This document shows positions 40,600-49,475 of a DNA stretch of 64,000 nt, one piece after another (positions within the stretch are counted from its first letter, which is position 1; the number at the start of each line of letters is the position of its first letter). The notes beneath the pieces are model-generated. The model was not told where the DNA came from. It searched no databases and was given only the letters and a program-made list of their open reading frames with translations. The stretch covers positions 2,219,965 to 2,283,964 of the forward strand of contig BPGH01000001.1 of NCBI GenBank assembly GCA_026002935.1, read 5' to 3'. The translations under genes and the position numbers were made by a program. Source of the stretch: Acidimicrobiia bacterium (GTDB lineage: Bacteria; Actinomycetota; Acidimicrobiia; IMCC26256; PALSA-610).

Positions 40600-40610
40600 G
40601 GGCGCTCCCC

Positions 40611-42980
40611 TCAGGCGAGCGTGGCGGCGGGCTTGCGGGAGAGCACGATAGGCGTCGGGCCGCCGTCGCCGTCGCCGGTGACGTGGCCGGCCGCGGCCCG
40701 CAGCCGGCGGCCGACCGTGGTGACCCGCCCGTAGACGGTGGTCCGTTGCACGAGCGTGCGCCCGATGGGCTCCACGATCCCGCGGAACTCGTCCTCGCCC
40801 AGCTCCTGGCCGTGGGCGGCGCCCGCCGCACGCGAGATGTTCTCGTCCATGAGGGTGCCGCCGAGGTCGTTCGCCCCCGCCTGCAGCACCTGCCGGGCGC
40901 CGTCGACGCCGCACTTCACCCACGACACCTGGACGTTGTCGATCCAGCCGGCGTAGGCGATGCGCCCGACCGCGTGGACGAGCAGCACCTCGCGGAACGT
41001 CGGGCCGCGCCGGGCGCGCCCCTGCAACCAGATCGGCGTCGCCATGTGCACGAACGGCAGCGGCACGAACTCGGTGAACCCGCCGGTCTCCTTCTGCAGC
41101 TCGCGGGTGCGCACGAGGTGCCGTGCGACGTGGACGGGCCGCTCGACCGTCCCGTGCATGATCGTGACGTTCGAGCGCAGGCCGACCCGGTGGGCGGTGC
41201 GGTGGGCCTCGAGCCACTCGTCGGTCGTCAGCTTGTCGGGGCAGATGACGGCGCGCACCTCGTCGTCGAGGATCTCGGCGGCGGTGCCGGGCAGCGTCGC
41301 GAGGCCCGCGTCCTTGAGGCGGCCGAGGTACTCGGCGAGCGGCATCCCGAGACGGCGCGCGCCCTCGGTCACCTCGAGCGCGGTGAACCCGTGGACGTGG
41401 ATGCCCGGGGCCGCCTCCTTCACCGCCCTCACGACGTCGACGTAGAAGTCGCCGTCGAAGTCCGGGTGGATGCCGCCCTGCAGGCACACCTCGGTCGCCC
41501 CGCACTCGACCGCCTCGACCACCCGGCGCCGGATCTCGTCGAGCCCGAGCAGGTACGGGGCGCCGCGCAGGTTGAGCGAGAGCGGGCCCTTCGAGAAGGC
41601 GCAGAACCGGCACTTGAACGTGCACACGTTCGTGTAGTTGATGTTGCGGTTGCGGACGAACGTGACCTCGTCGCCGACCGCACGGCGGCGCAGCTCGTCG
41701 GCGGCCTCGGCCACCGCGGCCACCTGGGGGCCCCGCGCGCCGAGGAGGGTCACGATCTCGTCGACGCCGACCTCCTCCCCGGCGAGCGCGCCGTCGAGGA
41801 CGGCGCCGACGGCGTCGCCGGCGCGGGCGGGGACCGGCGGTGGCAGCAGCCGCGGCGGCGCGAGGTCGTCGCGCCCGGGGGCCCAGTCCGTGTCGCGGGC
41901 GAGACCCTCGGCGTCGGACGCCGCGAGCACGGCGGCGCGCACGTCGGGGTGCAGCCATTCCTCGGGCCGCGCGACGTACTCCGGGTAGACGGTGAGGCGC
42001 GCCACGAGCACCTTGCCGGCGGCCTCGGTCGCCGCGCGCAACCGGTCGAGGGCCGGCCACGGCCGCTCCGGGTTGACGTGGTCGAGCGTGACGGGGGAGA
42101 CGCCGCCCCAGTCGTCGATGCCGGCGGCGACGAGGGGCGCGAGGTCGTCGCTGAGGTTCGGCGGCGCCTGCACGTGCACGTCGTCGGGCAGCACGAGGCG
42201 CGCCACCGCGATCGACCACAGCAGCTCCTCGGGCGGGCACGGGGCGGCGCGGTGCATCGCGGTGCCCGCCTTGGGCAGGAAGTTCTGGACGATCACCTCC
42301 TGCACGTGCCCGTACCGCTCGTGGGCGGCGGCGATCGCGAGCAGGGCGTCGAGCCGCTCCTCGCGCGTCTCGCCGATGCCGACGAGGATCCCGGTGGTGA
42401 ACGGCACGCGTGCGCGCCCCGCGGCGTCGAGCGTCGCGAGCCGCCGTGCCGGGGACTTGTCCGGCGCGCCGTGGTGCGGCCCGCCCGGGGCGGCGAGCCG
42501 CGCCGCGAGCGTCTCGACCATCATGCCCTGGGACGGGCTCACGGCCCGCAGCCGCTCGAGCTCCGGCTGCGAGAGCGCGCCGGCGTTCGCATGGGGGAGC
42601 AGCCCCGTCTCCTCGATCACGAGCCGGGCGACGTCGACGAGGTGGTCGACGGTGCTCGCGTGGCCGTGGCGCGCGAGCCACTCCGCCGCCTGCGGGTAGC
42701 GGGCCTCGGGCGCCTCCCCGAGGGTGAACAGCGCTTCGCGGCAGCCGACCGCGGCGCCGCGCCGCGCGATCGCGAGCACCTGCTCGGCGGTCAGGTAGGG
42801 CGCGTCGAGGCGCGCGGGGGGCTTCGCGAACGTGCAGTAGCCGCACCGGTCGCGGCACAGCATCGTCAGGGGGACGAAGACCTTCGGCGAGAAGGTGATC
42901 CGGTCGCCGTGGCGCGCGTCGCGCCGGCGCGCCGCCTCGGCCATCAGCTCGGCGAGGGGCAGGTGCAGCAGGTCGCGCAC
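40611..42980 (-). CDS. fbiC: FO synthase, fused CofH/CofG (7,8-didemethyl-8-hydroxy-5-deazariboflavin synthase)
   Basis: 789 aa, two radical-SAM halves. One half has CRDRCGYC (Cys42, Cys46, Cys49) and the other CTFKCRFC (Cys453, Cys457, Cys460). The first resembles CofG, the second CofH (NRNINYTNVC). It makes the deazaflavin chromophore of coenzyme F420 from tyrosine and a ribityl-uracil. The fused form is typical of actinobacteria (FbiC). I chose the GTG at 42980 because a TAGGGT -10 box lies 7 bp upstream; a GTG three codons earlier is also possible. Confidence 0.94.
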   Translation of the reverse strand: MRDLLHLPLAELMAEAARRRDARHGDRITFSPKVFVPLTMLCRDRCGYCTFAKPPARLDAPYLTAEQVLAIARRGAAVGCREALFTLGEAPEARYPQAAEWLARHGHASTVDHLVDVARLVIEETGLLPHANAGALSQPELERLRAVSPSQGMMVETLAARLAAPGGPHHGAPDKSPARRLATLDAAGRARVPFTTGILVGIGETREERLDALLAIAAAHERYGHVQEVIVQNFLPKAGTAMHRAAPCPPEELLWSIAVARLVLPDDVHVQAPPNLSDDLAPLVAAGIDDWGGVSPVTLDHVNPERPWPALDRLRAATEAAGKVLVARLTVYPEYVARPEEWLHPDVRAAVLAASDAEGLARDTDWAPGRDDLAPPRLLPPPVPARAGDAVGAVLDGALAGEEVGVDEIVTLLGARGPQVAAVAEAADELRRRAVGDEVTFVRNRNINYTNVCTFKCRFCAFSKGPLSLNLRGAPYLLGLDEIRRRVVEAVECGATEVCLQGGIHPDFDGDFYVDVVRAVKEAAPGIHVHGFTALEVTEGARRLGMPLAEYLGRLKDAGLATLPGTAAEILDDEVRAVICPDKLTTDEWLEAHRTAHRVGLRSNVTIMHGTVERPVHVARHLVRTRELQKETGGFTEFVPLPFVHMATPIWLQGRARRGPTFREVLLVHAVGRIAYAGWIDNVQVSWVKCGVDGARQVLQAGANDLGGTLMDENISRAAGAAHGQELGEDEFRGIVEPIGRTLVQRTTVYGRVTTVGRRLRAAAGHVTGDGDGGPTPIVLSRKPAATLA

Positions 42981-42987
42981 GGACGGC

Positions 42988-42993
42988 ACCCTA
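42988..42993 (-). promoter_or_regulatory. -10 box (TAGGGT) for fbiC
   Basis: On the minus strand it ends 7 bp before the GTG at 42980. It also contains the next possible GTG start, which argues for the shorter protein. Confidence 0.5.
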
Positions 42994-43638
42994 CCCGTTC
43001 GGTGCCGCGTCCCGGCCCACCAGCCACAGCACCCGGTCGGCCCGGATGCGCGCCGCGGGCAGGTCGGCGCCCCGTGCGATCGCCTCCAGCACCTCCCGCT
43101 TGGAGCGGCCCGCGACGGTCACCAGCGCGACGCGCGCGCGGGCGATCGCCGGGTACGTGAAGGTGAGGCGAGGGTGCGGGTGGGTGTCGTCGCCGGTCGC
43201 GACGACCAACCGGACCCGCTCCTCGAGCGCCCGCGCCCCGGGGAACAGCGAGGCCGTGTGCCCGTCATCGCCGACGCCGAGGTGGACGACGTCGATCGGC
43301 GGGGCGGCGCGTACCAGCCGGTCGTACGCCCGGGCGGCCGCGCCGACCGGACCCGGGCGGTACATCGGGTGGACGGCGCCGGTCACGACGTGGGCGAGCA
43401 GCGCGCGGCGGGCGAGGCCCTCGTTCGAGTCGGGATGGCCGGGGGGCACGAAGCGCTCGTCGCCGAAGAACACCTCGACGCCGGAGAGGTCGGGGCGGCG
43501 CGCCGCGAGCGCCTCGTAGCAGCGGCGCGCGGTGGCGCCACCCGACAGCGCGACCGAGCGCGGGGCGAGCGCGCCGAACAGCGCCGCGAACGCGGCGGGC
43601 ACGTCGTCGACGACGGTGACCTCGCCGGGCAGCGCCAC
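42991..43638 (-). CDS. pgl: 6-phosphogluconolactonase
   Basis: 215-aa NagB/SOL-type hydrolase opening the lactone ring of 6-phosphogluconolactone in the pentose phosphate pathway. Motifs: VALSGGATARRCYEAL (phosphate binding), FFGDERFVPPGHPDSN and LGVGDDGHTASLFPG with the catalytic His. GTG start. In mycobacteria pgl lies with zwf, opcA, tal and tkt; here zwf and opcA are not between pgl and tal. Confidence 0.9.
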   Translation of the reverse strand: MALPGEVTVVDDVPAAFAALFGALAPRSVALSGGATARRCYEALAARRPDLSGVEVFFGDERFVPPGHPDSNEGLARRALLAHVVTGAVHPMYRPGPVGAAARAYDRLVRAAPPIDVVHLGVGDDGHTASLFPGARALEERVRLVVATGDDTHPHPRLTFTYPAIARARVALVTVAGRSKREVLEAIARGADLPAARIRADRVLWLVGRDAAPNG

Positions 43639-43691
43639 GCTCGTCAGCCTCGCCCGTGCCGCCGCGCGCCGACCTGCCCCATCATGTGCGG

Positions 43692-44747
43692 GTGGACCGC
43701 GCGACCGTCGACGTGTACGAACGCAACGCGCGCCGCTGGCGCCGGGCCCGGCGGCGACCGGAGCCCCCGGGCCTGCGGGCGTTCGCGGCGCGCGTCCCGC
43801 CCGGCCCCCGTGCCGACCTCGGGTGCGGGCCGGGCTGGCACTGCGCCGCGCTGGGCACGCCGGTCGTCGCGCTCGACGCGGCGATGGCGATGCTCGCGCA
43901 GGTCCCCGAGTTCGCGCCCGGGGCCCTGCGCGTCCGGGCCGACCTCGAGCACCTGCCCTTCGCGCCCGCGGCGCTCGCCGGGGCGTGGGCGCACAAGTCG
44001 CTGATGCACGTCCCGGCGGCACGCGTGCCGATGGCGCTCGCCGAGATCCACCGGGCGCTGCGGCCCGGCGCGCCGCTCGCGCTGCGCATGACCTGTGACC
44101 AGCTCCAGGAGCCGTGGGACGACCCGTTCCCGGGACGCCACTTCACCCACTACCGCACCGAGGAGCTGCGCGACCTCGTGGAGGGAGCGGGGTTCGAGGT
44201 CACCCGCGCCACGGACGACGGTGCCGAGTGGATCGACGTGGAGGCGACGCGCGCCCGCATGCTGGCGGACACGGTCGGACCCGGGATGCGGCTCCTCGTC
44301 GTCGGGCTCAACCCGAGCCTCGCCTCCGCCGACGCCGGCGTCGGCTTCGCGGGCCCGGGCAACCGCTTCTGGCCGGCCGCGCTCGCCGCGGGGCTCGCGA
44401 CGAGGACCCACGACCCGTTCCACCTGCTGCGCGTCGACGGCGTCGGCATGACGAACCTCGTCCGGCGCGCGACGGCGCGCGCGGCCGAGCTGGCCGCGCC
44501 CGAGTACCGCGCCGGGTACGCACGCCTCGAACGGCTCGTGCGCCGGTTCGCGCCGCGCGCCGTGTGCTTCGTCGGGATCACGGGGTACCGGCTCGCGCGC
44601 GACCGGCGGGCCGGCTACGGGTGGCAGCCCGAGCCGGTGGCCGGCGTGCCCGCCTACGTGATGCCGAACACGAGCGGGCTCAACGCCCACGCGCGGCCCG
44701 AGGACTTCGTCAGCCACCTGCGGGCCGCGCTCGACCCGCCCCGGTGA
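43692..44747 (+). CDS. fusion: SAM methyltransferase plus Mug-type uracil-DNA glycosylase
   Basis: 351 aa. Residues 1-185: class I methyltransferase with ADLGCGPG (41-48), LDAAMAML and a motif-IV-like AWAHKSLMHV. Residues 190-351: mismatch-specific (Mug/TDG) DNA glycosylase with VGLNPS (204-209; Asn207 in the catalytic position), FAGPGNRFW, DGVGMTNLVRRAT and the C-terminal MPNTSGLNA. The glycosylase should excise U or ethenocytosine opposite G. The role of the methyltransferase half is unknown. A GTG at 43686 would add two residues. It is convergent with transaldolase (38-bp overlap). Confidence 0.8.
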   Translation: MDRATVDVYERNARRWRRARRRPEPPGLRAFAARVPPGPRADLGCGPGWHCAALGTPVVALDAAMAMLAQVPEFAPGALRVRADLEHLPFAPAALAGAWAHKSLMHVPAARVPMALAEIHRALRPGAPLALRMTCDQLQEPWDDPFPGRHFTHYRTEELRDLVEGAGFEVTRATDDGAEWIDVEATRARMLADTVGPGMRLLVVGLNPSLASADAGVGFAGPGNRFWPAALAAGLATRTHDPFHLLRVDGVGMTNLVRRATARAAELAAPEYRAGYARLERLVRRFAPRAVCFVGITGYRLARDRRAGYGWQPEPVAGVPAYVMPNTSGLNAHARPEDFVSHLRAALDPPR

Positions 44748-45831
44748 CCGCCCGGCCCCGCTCCTCGAGGGTCGCGAGCGCGGCGCGGTAGGAGGCGCTG
44801 AACGCCGCGACGCCCTCCCGTTCGAGCGTCGCGGTCACGTCGTCGAGGTCGACCCCGGCCGCCGCGAGCCCGGCGACGACGGCGCGCGCGCCCTCGACGT
44901 CCTCGGTCACGGTGCCGGGCCGCAGGGTGCCGTGCCCGGCGACGAGCGCGTCGAGCGACGCGTCGGCGAGCGTGTTCACCGTGTTCGGGCCGATGAGCTC
45001 GTCGACGTACAGCGTCGGCGGGTAGGCCGGGTTCTTCGTCGAGGTGGACGCCCACAGGGGCCGCTGCAGCCGGGCCCCGGCGGCGGCGAGCGCCTCCCAG
45101 CGGGGGCCGGCGAACGCCCCGAGGAACACCTGGTAGGCGAGCTTGGCGTTGGCGACGGCGGCCCGGCCCCGCAGCGGGTGGCCCTCCGGCAGCCGCCGGT
45201 CGGTCTCGGTGTCGACCCGGCTGACGAAGAACGACGCGACGGACGCCACGTCCGCGAGCGGCTCGCCCCGCGCGGCCCGGGCCTCGAGCCCGGCGAGATA
45301 GGCCTCGATCACCGCTCGATACCGGTCGAGGCTGAAGATCAACGTGACGTTGACGTTGATGCCCTCCGCGATCGCCCGGGTGATCGCGGGGATGCCCGCC
45401 GCGGTCGCCGGGATCTTGATCATCAAGTTGGGCCGGGCGAGGCGCCCGAACAGGTCGCGGGCCTGGGCGACGGTGCCGTCCGGGTCGTGCGCGAGGCCGG
45501 GGTCGACCTCCACCGACACGTAGCCGTCGGCGTGGCCCCACTCCTCGTACCAGGGCCGCAGCACGTCGGCGGCGTCCGCGATGTCCCGCTCGACGAGGGC
45601 CCAGTAGGCGCGCCGCACGTCGCCGTGACGGGCGAGCTCCTCGCGCAGCTGCTCGTCGTAGTCGCCGCCGGCGGCGATGGCCTTCTCGAAGATCGTCGGG
45701 TTCGAGGTGACCCCGCGGATGCCGTGCTCGGACACGAGCCGCGCGAGCCCGCCGCGGGCGAGCGGGCGCGTGAGGTTGTCGTACCAGGGGCTCTGGCCGA
45801 GCTCGGCCAGGCGCGCGACCGGGCTCCCCAT
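44710..45831 (-). CDS. tal: transaldolase
   Basis: 373-aa class I aldolase of the pentose phosphate pathway, transferring dihydroxyacetone units. Family motifs: GVTSNPTIFEKAI, the substrate strand EVDPGLAHDPDG, MIKIPAT with the Schiff-base Lys, GINVNVTLIFS, and WASTSTKNP. This is the long actinobacterial/cyanobacterial form. The ATG overlaps the transketolase stop (TGATG), so the pair is translationally coupled. Its 3' end overlaps the methyltransferase-Mug gene. Confidence 0.94.
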   Translation of the reverse strand: MGSPVARLAELGQSPWYDNLTRPLARGGLARLVSEHGIRGVTSNPTIFEKAIAAGGDYDEQLREELARHGDVRRAYWALVERDIADAADVLRPWYEEWGHADGYVSVEVDPGLAHDPDGTVAQARDLFGRLARPNLMIKIPATAAGIPAITRAIAEGINVNVTLIFSLDRYRAVIEAYLAGLEARAARGEPLADVASVASFFVSRVDTETDRRLPEGHPLRGRAAVANAKLAYQVFLGAFAGPRWEALAAAGARLQRPLWASTSTKNPAYPPTLYVDELIGPNTVNTLADASLDALVAGHGTLRPGTVTEDVEGARAVVAGLAAAGVDLDDVTATLEREGVAAFSASYRAALATLEERGRAVTGAGRARPAGG

Positions 45832-47813
45832 CAGCGCCGCCCCAGCAGTGCCCGCGCCCGCTCGGCCACGTGCTCGGGCGTGAACCCGAGGCGCGCGAGC
45901 GCCACGTCGCCCGGTGCCGACTCGCCGAACCGGTCGATCGCGACCACCTCGTCGGCCCAGCGCGACCACCCGAGGCTCGCGGCCGCCTCCACGGCCAGCG
46001 TCGGGACGCCGGCCGGGAGCACCGTCCGCCGGTACGCGTCGTCCTGTGCCTCGAACAGCTCCCACGACGGCATCGAAACGACCCGCACCGCGAGGCCGTC
46101 CGCGGCGAGCACCTCGCGTGCCCCGACGCAGACGGCGACCTCCGACCCGGTGCCGATCAGGACGAGCTCGGGTGTCTCGGCCGCCTCGTCGACGAGCACG
46201 TACGCGCCGCGGGGGACGCCGGCCGGGGCGCGCTCCGCGGTGCCCTCGAGCACCGGCACCTTCTGGCGGGTGAGCACGATCCCCGTCGGCCCGTCACCGT
46301 CGAGGTGGACGCGCCAGGCGGCGGCGACCTCGTTCGCGTCGGCGCAACGGATGCAACGGAACCCCGGCATGGCGCGCAGCGACGCGAGGTGCTCGACCGG
46401 CTGGTGCGTCGGGCCGTCCTCCCCGAGCCCGACCGAGTCGTGCGACCACACGAAGGCGGTCTTGGCGCGCATCATGGCCGCGAGCCGCACCGCCGGGCGC
46501 ATGTAGTCGGAGAACACGAAGAAGGTGCCGACGAAGGGCAGCAGGCCGCTCAGCGCCATCCCGTTGCCGATCGCGGCCATGGCGTGCTCCCGCACGCCGA
46601 AGTGCACGACGCGCCCGGCGGCGTCCCCCGGCGTCAGCGCGCGTTCCCCCGCCACGAGCGTGCCGGTGTTGGCGGTGAGGTCGGCGCCCCCGCCGACCAG
46701 ACCCGGGACGACGTCGAACACCGCGCCGAGGACGTCCGCGCTCGCCACCCGCGTCGCGACCGCCGTGCCGGGCTCCCACCGCGGCAGCTTGTGCTCCCAG
46801 CCCGCGACGCCGCGGCCGGCGACCGTCGCCTCGTACTCGTCGAACCGCTCGCGGTGTGCGCGCGCGTACTCGCGGCGGCGCTCCTCCCACGCCGCCCGGG
46901 CCGCGGCGCCCCGCCGCCCCGCGTCGCGGTAGAAGGCGAGGACGTCGCCGGGCACCCAGAACTCCTCGCGGGGGAGCCCGAGGATGTCCTTGACCCGGGC
47001 GACCTCGTCCGCCCCGAGCGGGTTGCCGTGCGCCTCCGGCGTGTCCTGGTACCTCGGCGACGGGTACCCGATGTGCGACCGCAGCACGAGCAGCGACGGC
47101 CGGTCCTCCACCGCGACCGCCGCGCGCAGCCCCGCCTCGAGCGCGTCGAGGTCCTCGGCCACCTCGCCGAGCTCGACGACGTGCCAGCCGTAGGCGCGGA
47201 ACCGTCCGGCGACGTCGTCGGAGCAGGTCAGGTCGGTCGATCCGTCGATCGTGATGCGGTTGTCGTCGTAGATCGCGACCAGGTGGCCGAGGCGGAAGTG
47301 GCCCGCGAACGACGCCGCCTCGTGGCTGACGCCCTCCATCAGGTCGCCGTCGCTGCACACGACGAACACGCGGTGGTCGGTCAGCTCCGCGCCGAAGCGG
47401 TGGCGGAGGTGCTGCTCGGCGAGGGCCATGCCGACCGCGTGGGCGAGCCCCTGGCCGAGCGGGCCGGTCGTCGTCTCGACGCAGTCGGTGTGCCCCTTCT
47501 CCGGGTGGCCCGGGGTGCGCGACCCCCACTGGCGGAACTCGCGCAGGTCGTCCAGCTCGAGCCCGAGCCCGCACAGGTAGAGCATCGAGTACAGGAGCAT
47601 CGAGGCGTGGCCCGCGGACAGCACGAAACGGTCGCGGTCGGGCCAGTCGCCGTCGCCCGCGTCGTACTCCATCACGCGCGTGAACAGGACGTGCGCGAGG
47701 GGCGCGAGCGCCATGGGGGTGCCCGGGTGGCCGGACTCGGCGCGTTGGACGGCGTCCATCGCGAGGCCCCGCACCACGTTCACGGCGCGCTGCTCGAGTG
47801 CGTCGGTTCCCAC
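45831..47813 (-). CDS. tkt: transketolase
   Basis: 660 aa, thiamine diphosphate enzyme. Thiamine-binding motif GDGDLMEGVSHEAASFAGH...YDDNRITIDG, with an early AESGHPGTPM and TTGPLGQG. The pyrimidine-binding domain has REHAMAAIGNGMAL and SHDSVGLGEDGPTHQPVEHL. A C-terminal transketolase domain is present. GTG start after GGAGAAGGGGG. It forms an operon with tal and gives the non-oxidative pentose phosphate branch. Confidence 0.95.
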   Translation of the reverse strand: MGTDALEQRAVNVVRGLAMDAVQRAESGHPGTPMALAPLAHVLFTRVMEYDAGDGDWPDRDRFVLSAGHASMLLYSMLYLCGLGLELDDLREFRQWGSRTPGHPEKGHTDCVETTTGPLGQGLAHAVGMALAEQHLRHRFGAELTDHRVFVVCSDGDLMEGVSHEAASFAGHFRLGHLVAIYDDNRITIDGSTDLTCSDDVAGRFRAYGWHVVELGEVAEDLDALEAGLRAAVAVEDRPSLLVLRSHIGYPSPRYQDTPEAHGNPLGADEVARVKDILGLPREEFWVPGDVLAFYRDAGRRGAAARAAWEERRREYARAHRERFDEYEATVAGRGVAGWEHKLPRWEPGTAVATRVASADVLGAVFDVVPGLVGGGADLTANTGTLVAGERALTPGDAAGRVVHFGVREHAMAAIGNGMALSGLLPFVGTFFVFSDYMRPAVRLAAMMRAKTAFVWSHDSVGLGEDGPTHQPVEHLASLRAMPGFRCIRCADANEVAAAWRVHLDGDGPTGIVLTRQKVPVLEGTAERAPAGVPRGAYVLVDEAAETPELVLIGTGSEVAVCVGAREVLAADGLAVRVVSMPSWELFEAQDDAYRRTVLPAGVPTLAVEAAASLGWSRWADEVVAIDRFGESAPGDVALARLGFTPEHVAERARALLGRR

Positions 47814-47862
47814 CGTGACCCCCTTCTCCGCGCGACGCAGCCTAAGCGCGCGCGTCCACCGA

Positions 47863-49008
47863 TCAGCGGTCGAACACCGCCACGCTCGCGGTGAAGCCGT
47901 GGAGGAAGTTCCGGCCGCCGACGGGGCCGATCTCACCCGCGCAGAACGCGCCGGCGAGCGGGACGGGCCCGACGATCTCCTCCACGGCCGCGGCGTCGTG
48001 GTGGGGCGCCCCGAACAGCGCCTGCCCGCGGCCGTTGCAGGTGAACAGGAGTGCCCCGGCCCCCTCGACGCCCGCGAGGAGGTGGCGGAGGTCCTCGTCC
48101 GCCGACGCGGCGTCGCGCACGTGGAACTGGACGGTCCGGCCGACCTCGACCACGTCCCCGACGGCGAGCGCACCGGTACGCCGGTCGGCGCCGAGGACGT
48201 TGCGCACGAGGAAGTCCCCCCGGCCGAAGTCGGAGCGGTGCTCGTCGACGACGACGCCGACGTGCAGGCCCTGGCGCATCAGGTCGCGCTCGGCCTCGTC
48301 GGCCGCGACGACGACCTCCTGGAGGCGCTCCACCGCGGGCCGGCCCGCGAGCTCGAGCAGCAGGTTCCGCTCGGCGCGTGTGACGGTGAGCGGCCGGCCG
48401 ATCGGGCGGCACCCCTGCGAGACGACGGTGCGCACCGGGATCTCCTCGGAGCACAGCACCGCGACGCAGCCGGTGCTCGCGACCCGGTCGCCGAGCGCGA
48501 GCCGGTTCCCGCCCGGCCCGCGCGCCGACGACGCGAGCCCGCCGACGACCGCGAGGCCGGGAGCGCCCTCGTTGCACGCCGCCAGCACATCCGGCACCGG
48601 GAACGAGAAGGGGTCCGCGAGCATCACCAGGGTGCCGCGGTCGGGTACGTCGTCGGGCCAGCCGGTCACGCGGTACCCGTCGGGGGCCGCGTGCGCGTCG
48701 AGGGCGAACGCCTCGACCCGCCCGGCCGGGAAGCGCGCGGCGAACACGCTGATCGCGGGCGCGTCCTCGATCTCCCGGCCGCCGCCGGCGACGGCGACGG
48801 CCGTGCAGCCGACGAGGGCGCGCGGGTCGAGCAGCTTGCGCAGACCGGCGGCGACGTCCTCGAACACCCCGACGTGGTGCGGCGACGCGAAGCACACGAG
48901 CAGGTCGGGCGGGTCACCGTCGAGACGCTCCAGGACCTCGCCGGCGACCTCGCCGACCGCCTCGAACGCCGAGGGGTGCGAGGAGAGCGCGGCGGCGTAC
49001 CGGTTCAC
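47863..49008 (-). CDS. FIST-domain protein (FIST_N/FIST_C), stand-alone sensor-like
   Basis: 381 aa. FIST N part: FAALSSHPSAFEAVGEVAGEVLERL-like helices, LLVCFASPHHVGVFEDVAAGLR, LVGCTAVAVAGGG. FIST C part: ALLFTCNGRGQALFG...PLAGAFCAGEIGPVGGRNFLHGFTASVAVF. FIST domains are proposed to sense small ligands such as amino acids; here none of the usual signalling domains is attached. Some homologues are annotated as histidine-kinase partners. The GTG start lacks a strong ribosome-binding site, so the exact N-terminus is uncertain. Confidence 0.8.
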   Translation of the reverse strand: MNRYAAALSSHPSAFEAVGEVAGEVLERLDGDPPDLLVCFASPHHVGVFEDVAAGLRKLLDPRALVGCTAVAVAGGGREIEDAPAISVFAARFPAGRVEAFALDAHAAPDGYRVTGWPDDVPDRGTLVMLADPFSFPVPDVLAACNEGAPGLAVVGGLASSARGPGGNRLALGDRVASTGCVAVLCSEEIPVRTVVSQGCRPIGRPLTVTRAERNLLLELAGRPAVERLQEVVVAADEAERDLMRQGLHVGVVVDEHRSDFGRGDFLVRNVLGADRRTGALAVGDVVEVGRTVQFHVRDAASADEDLRHLLAGVEGAGALLFTCNGRGQALFGAPHHDAAAVEEIVGPVPLAGAFCAGEIGPVGGRNFLHGFTASVAVFDR

Positions 49009-49075
49009 GGCGTCCGTGCCCCGGCGGCCCCGGCGGCCGCGCCCCTCCGGTCGGGCGGCGTCGGGCGGCCGGGGC

Positions 49076-49462
49076 TCACGGCGCCGGGAGTGCCGTGAGC
49101 GGCACCGTGACCGAGGAGCCGCTCTCGAGGATCGTGCAACGGGCCTCGATCGTGCCGGGGCCGGGGAAGTCGAGCTCGCCCCGTACGAGCCGGTAGCCGA
49201 ACCGGCCCGGTTCGACGAAGAACTGCTGGCGGTTGCGCCCGACCTCCTCGCCGCTCTCGCGGACGAACACCGTCTCGAGGGTCGCGTCGCCGTCGGAACC
49301 GGCCGGGGACCGGACGAGCACGACGAGGTGCGGCTGCAGCTGCGCCGGGTACCGGTCGACGGCCGTCGAGAAGAACGCGCCGGTGATGTCGATGCGCGTG
49401 GAGGGCCCGGCCACCTGGCGGAACTCGATGCCCTCCACGAACAGCGCGGCGACGATCTCCAC
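49076..49462 (-). CDS. conserved hypothetical beta-rich protein (DUF6941-like)
   Basis: 128 aa. A beta-strand-rich pattern: VEIVAALFVEGIEFRQVAG, IDITGAFFSTAVDRYP, QPHLVVLVRSPAGSDGD, VFVRESGEEVGRNRQQF and a last GTIEARCTILESGSSVTVPL. I recognise it only as an actinobacterial family whose members open with such a segment; function unknown. No signal peptide. The GTG start (49462) sits 7 bp from a TAACGT -10 box; another GTG lies inside that box and is rejected. Confidence 0.62.
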   Translation of the reverse strand: MEIVAALFVEGIEFRQVAGPSTRIDITGAFFSTAVDRYPAQLQPHLVVLVRSPAGSDGDATLETVFVRESGEEVGRNRQQFFVEPGRFGYRLVRGELDFPGPGTIEARCTILESGSSVTVPLTALPAP

Positions 49463-49469
49463 GGATCGC

Positions 49470-49475
49470 ACGTTA
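49470..49475 (-). promoter_or_regulatory. -10 box (TAACGT) for the DUF gene at 49462
   Basis: On the minus strand it ends 7 bp before the GTG at 49462. Confidence 0.5.

Noticed and set aside
39613-42858. Open minus-strand frame of 1081 codons
   Set aside because: The PfkB kinase occupies the end; the rest is out of frame with fbiC, whose radical-SAM motifs are clear in another frame.
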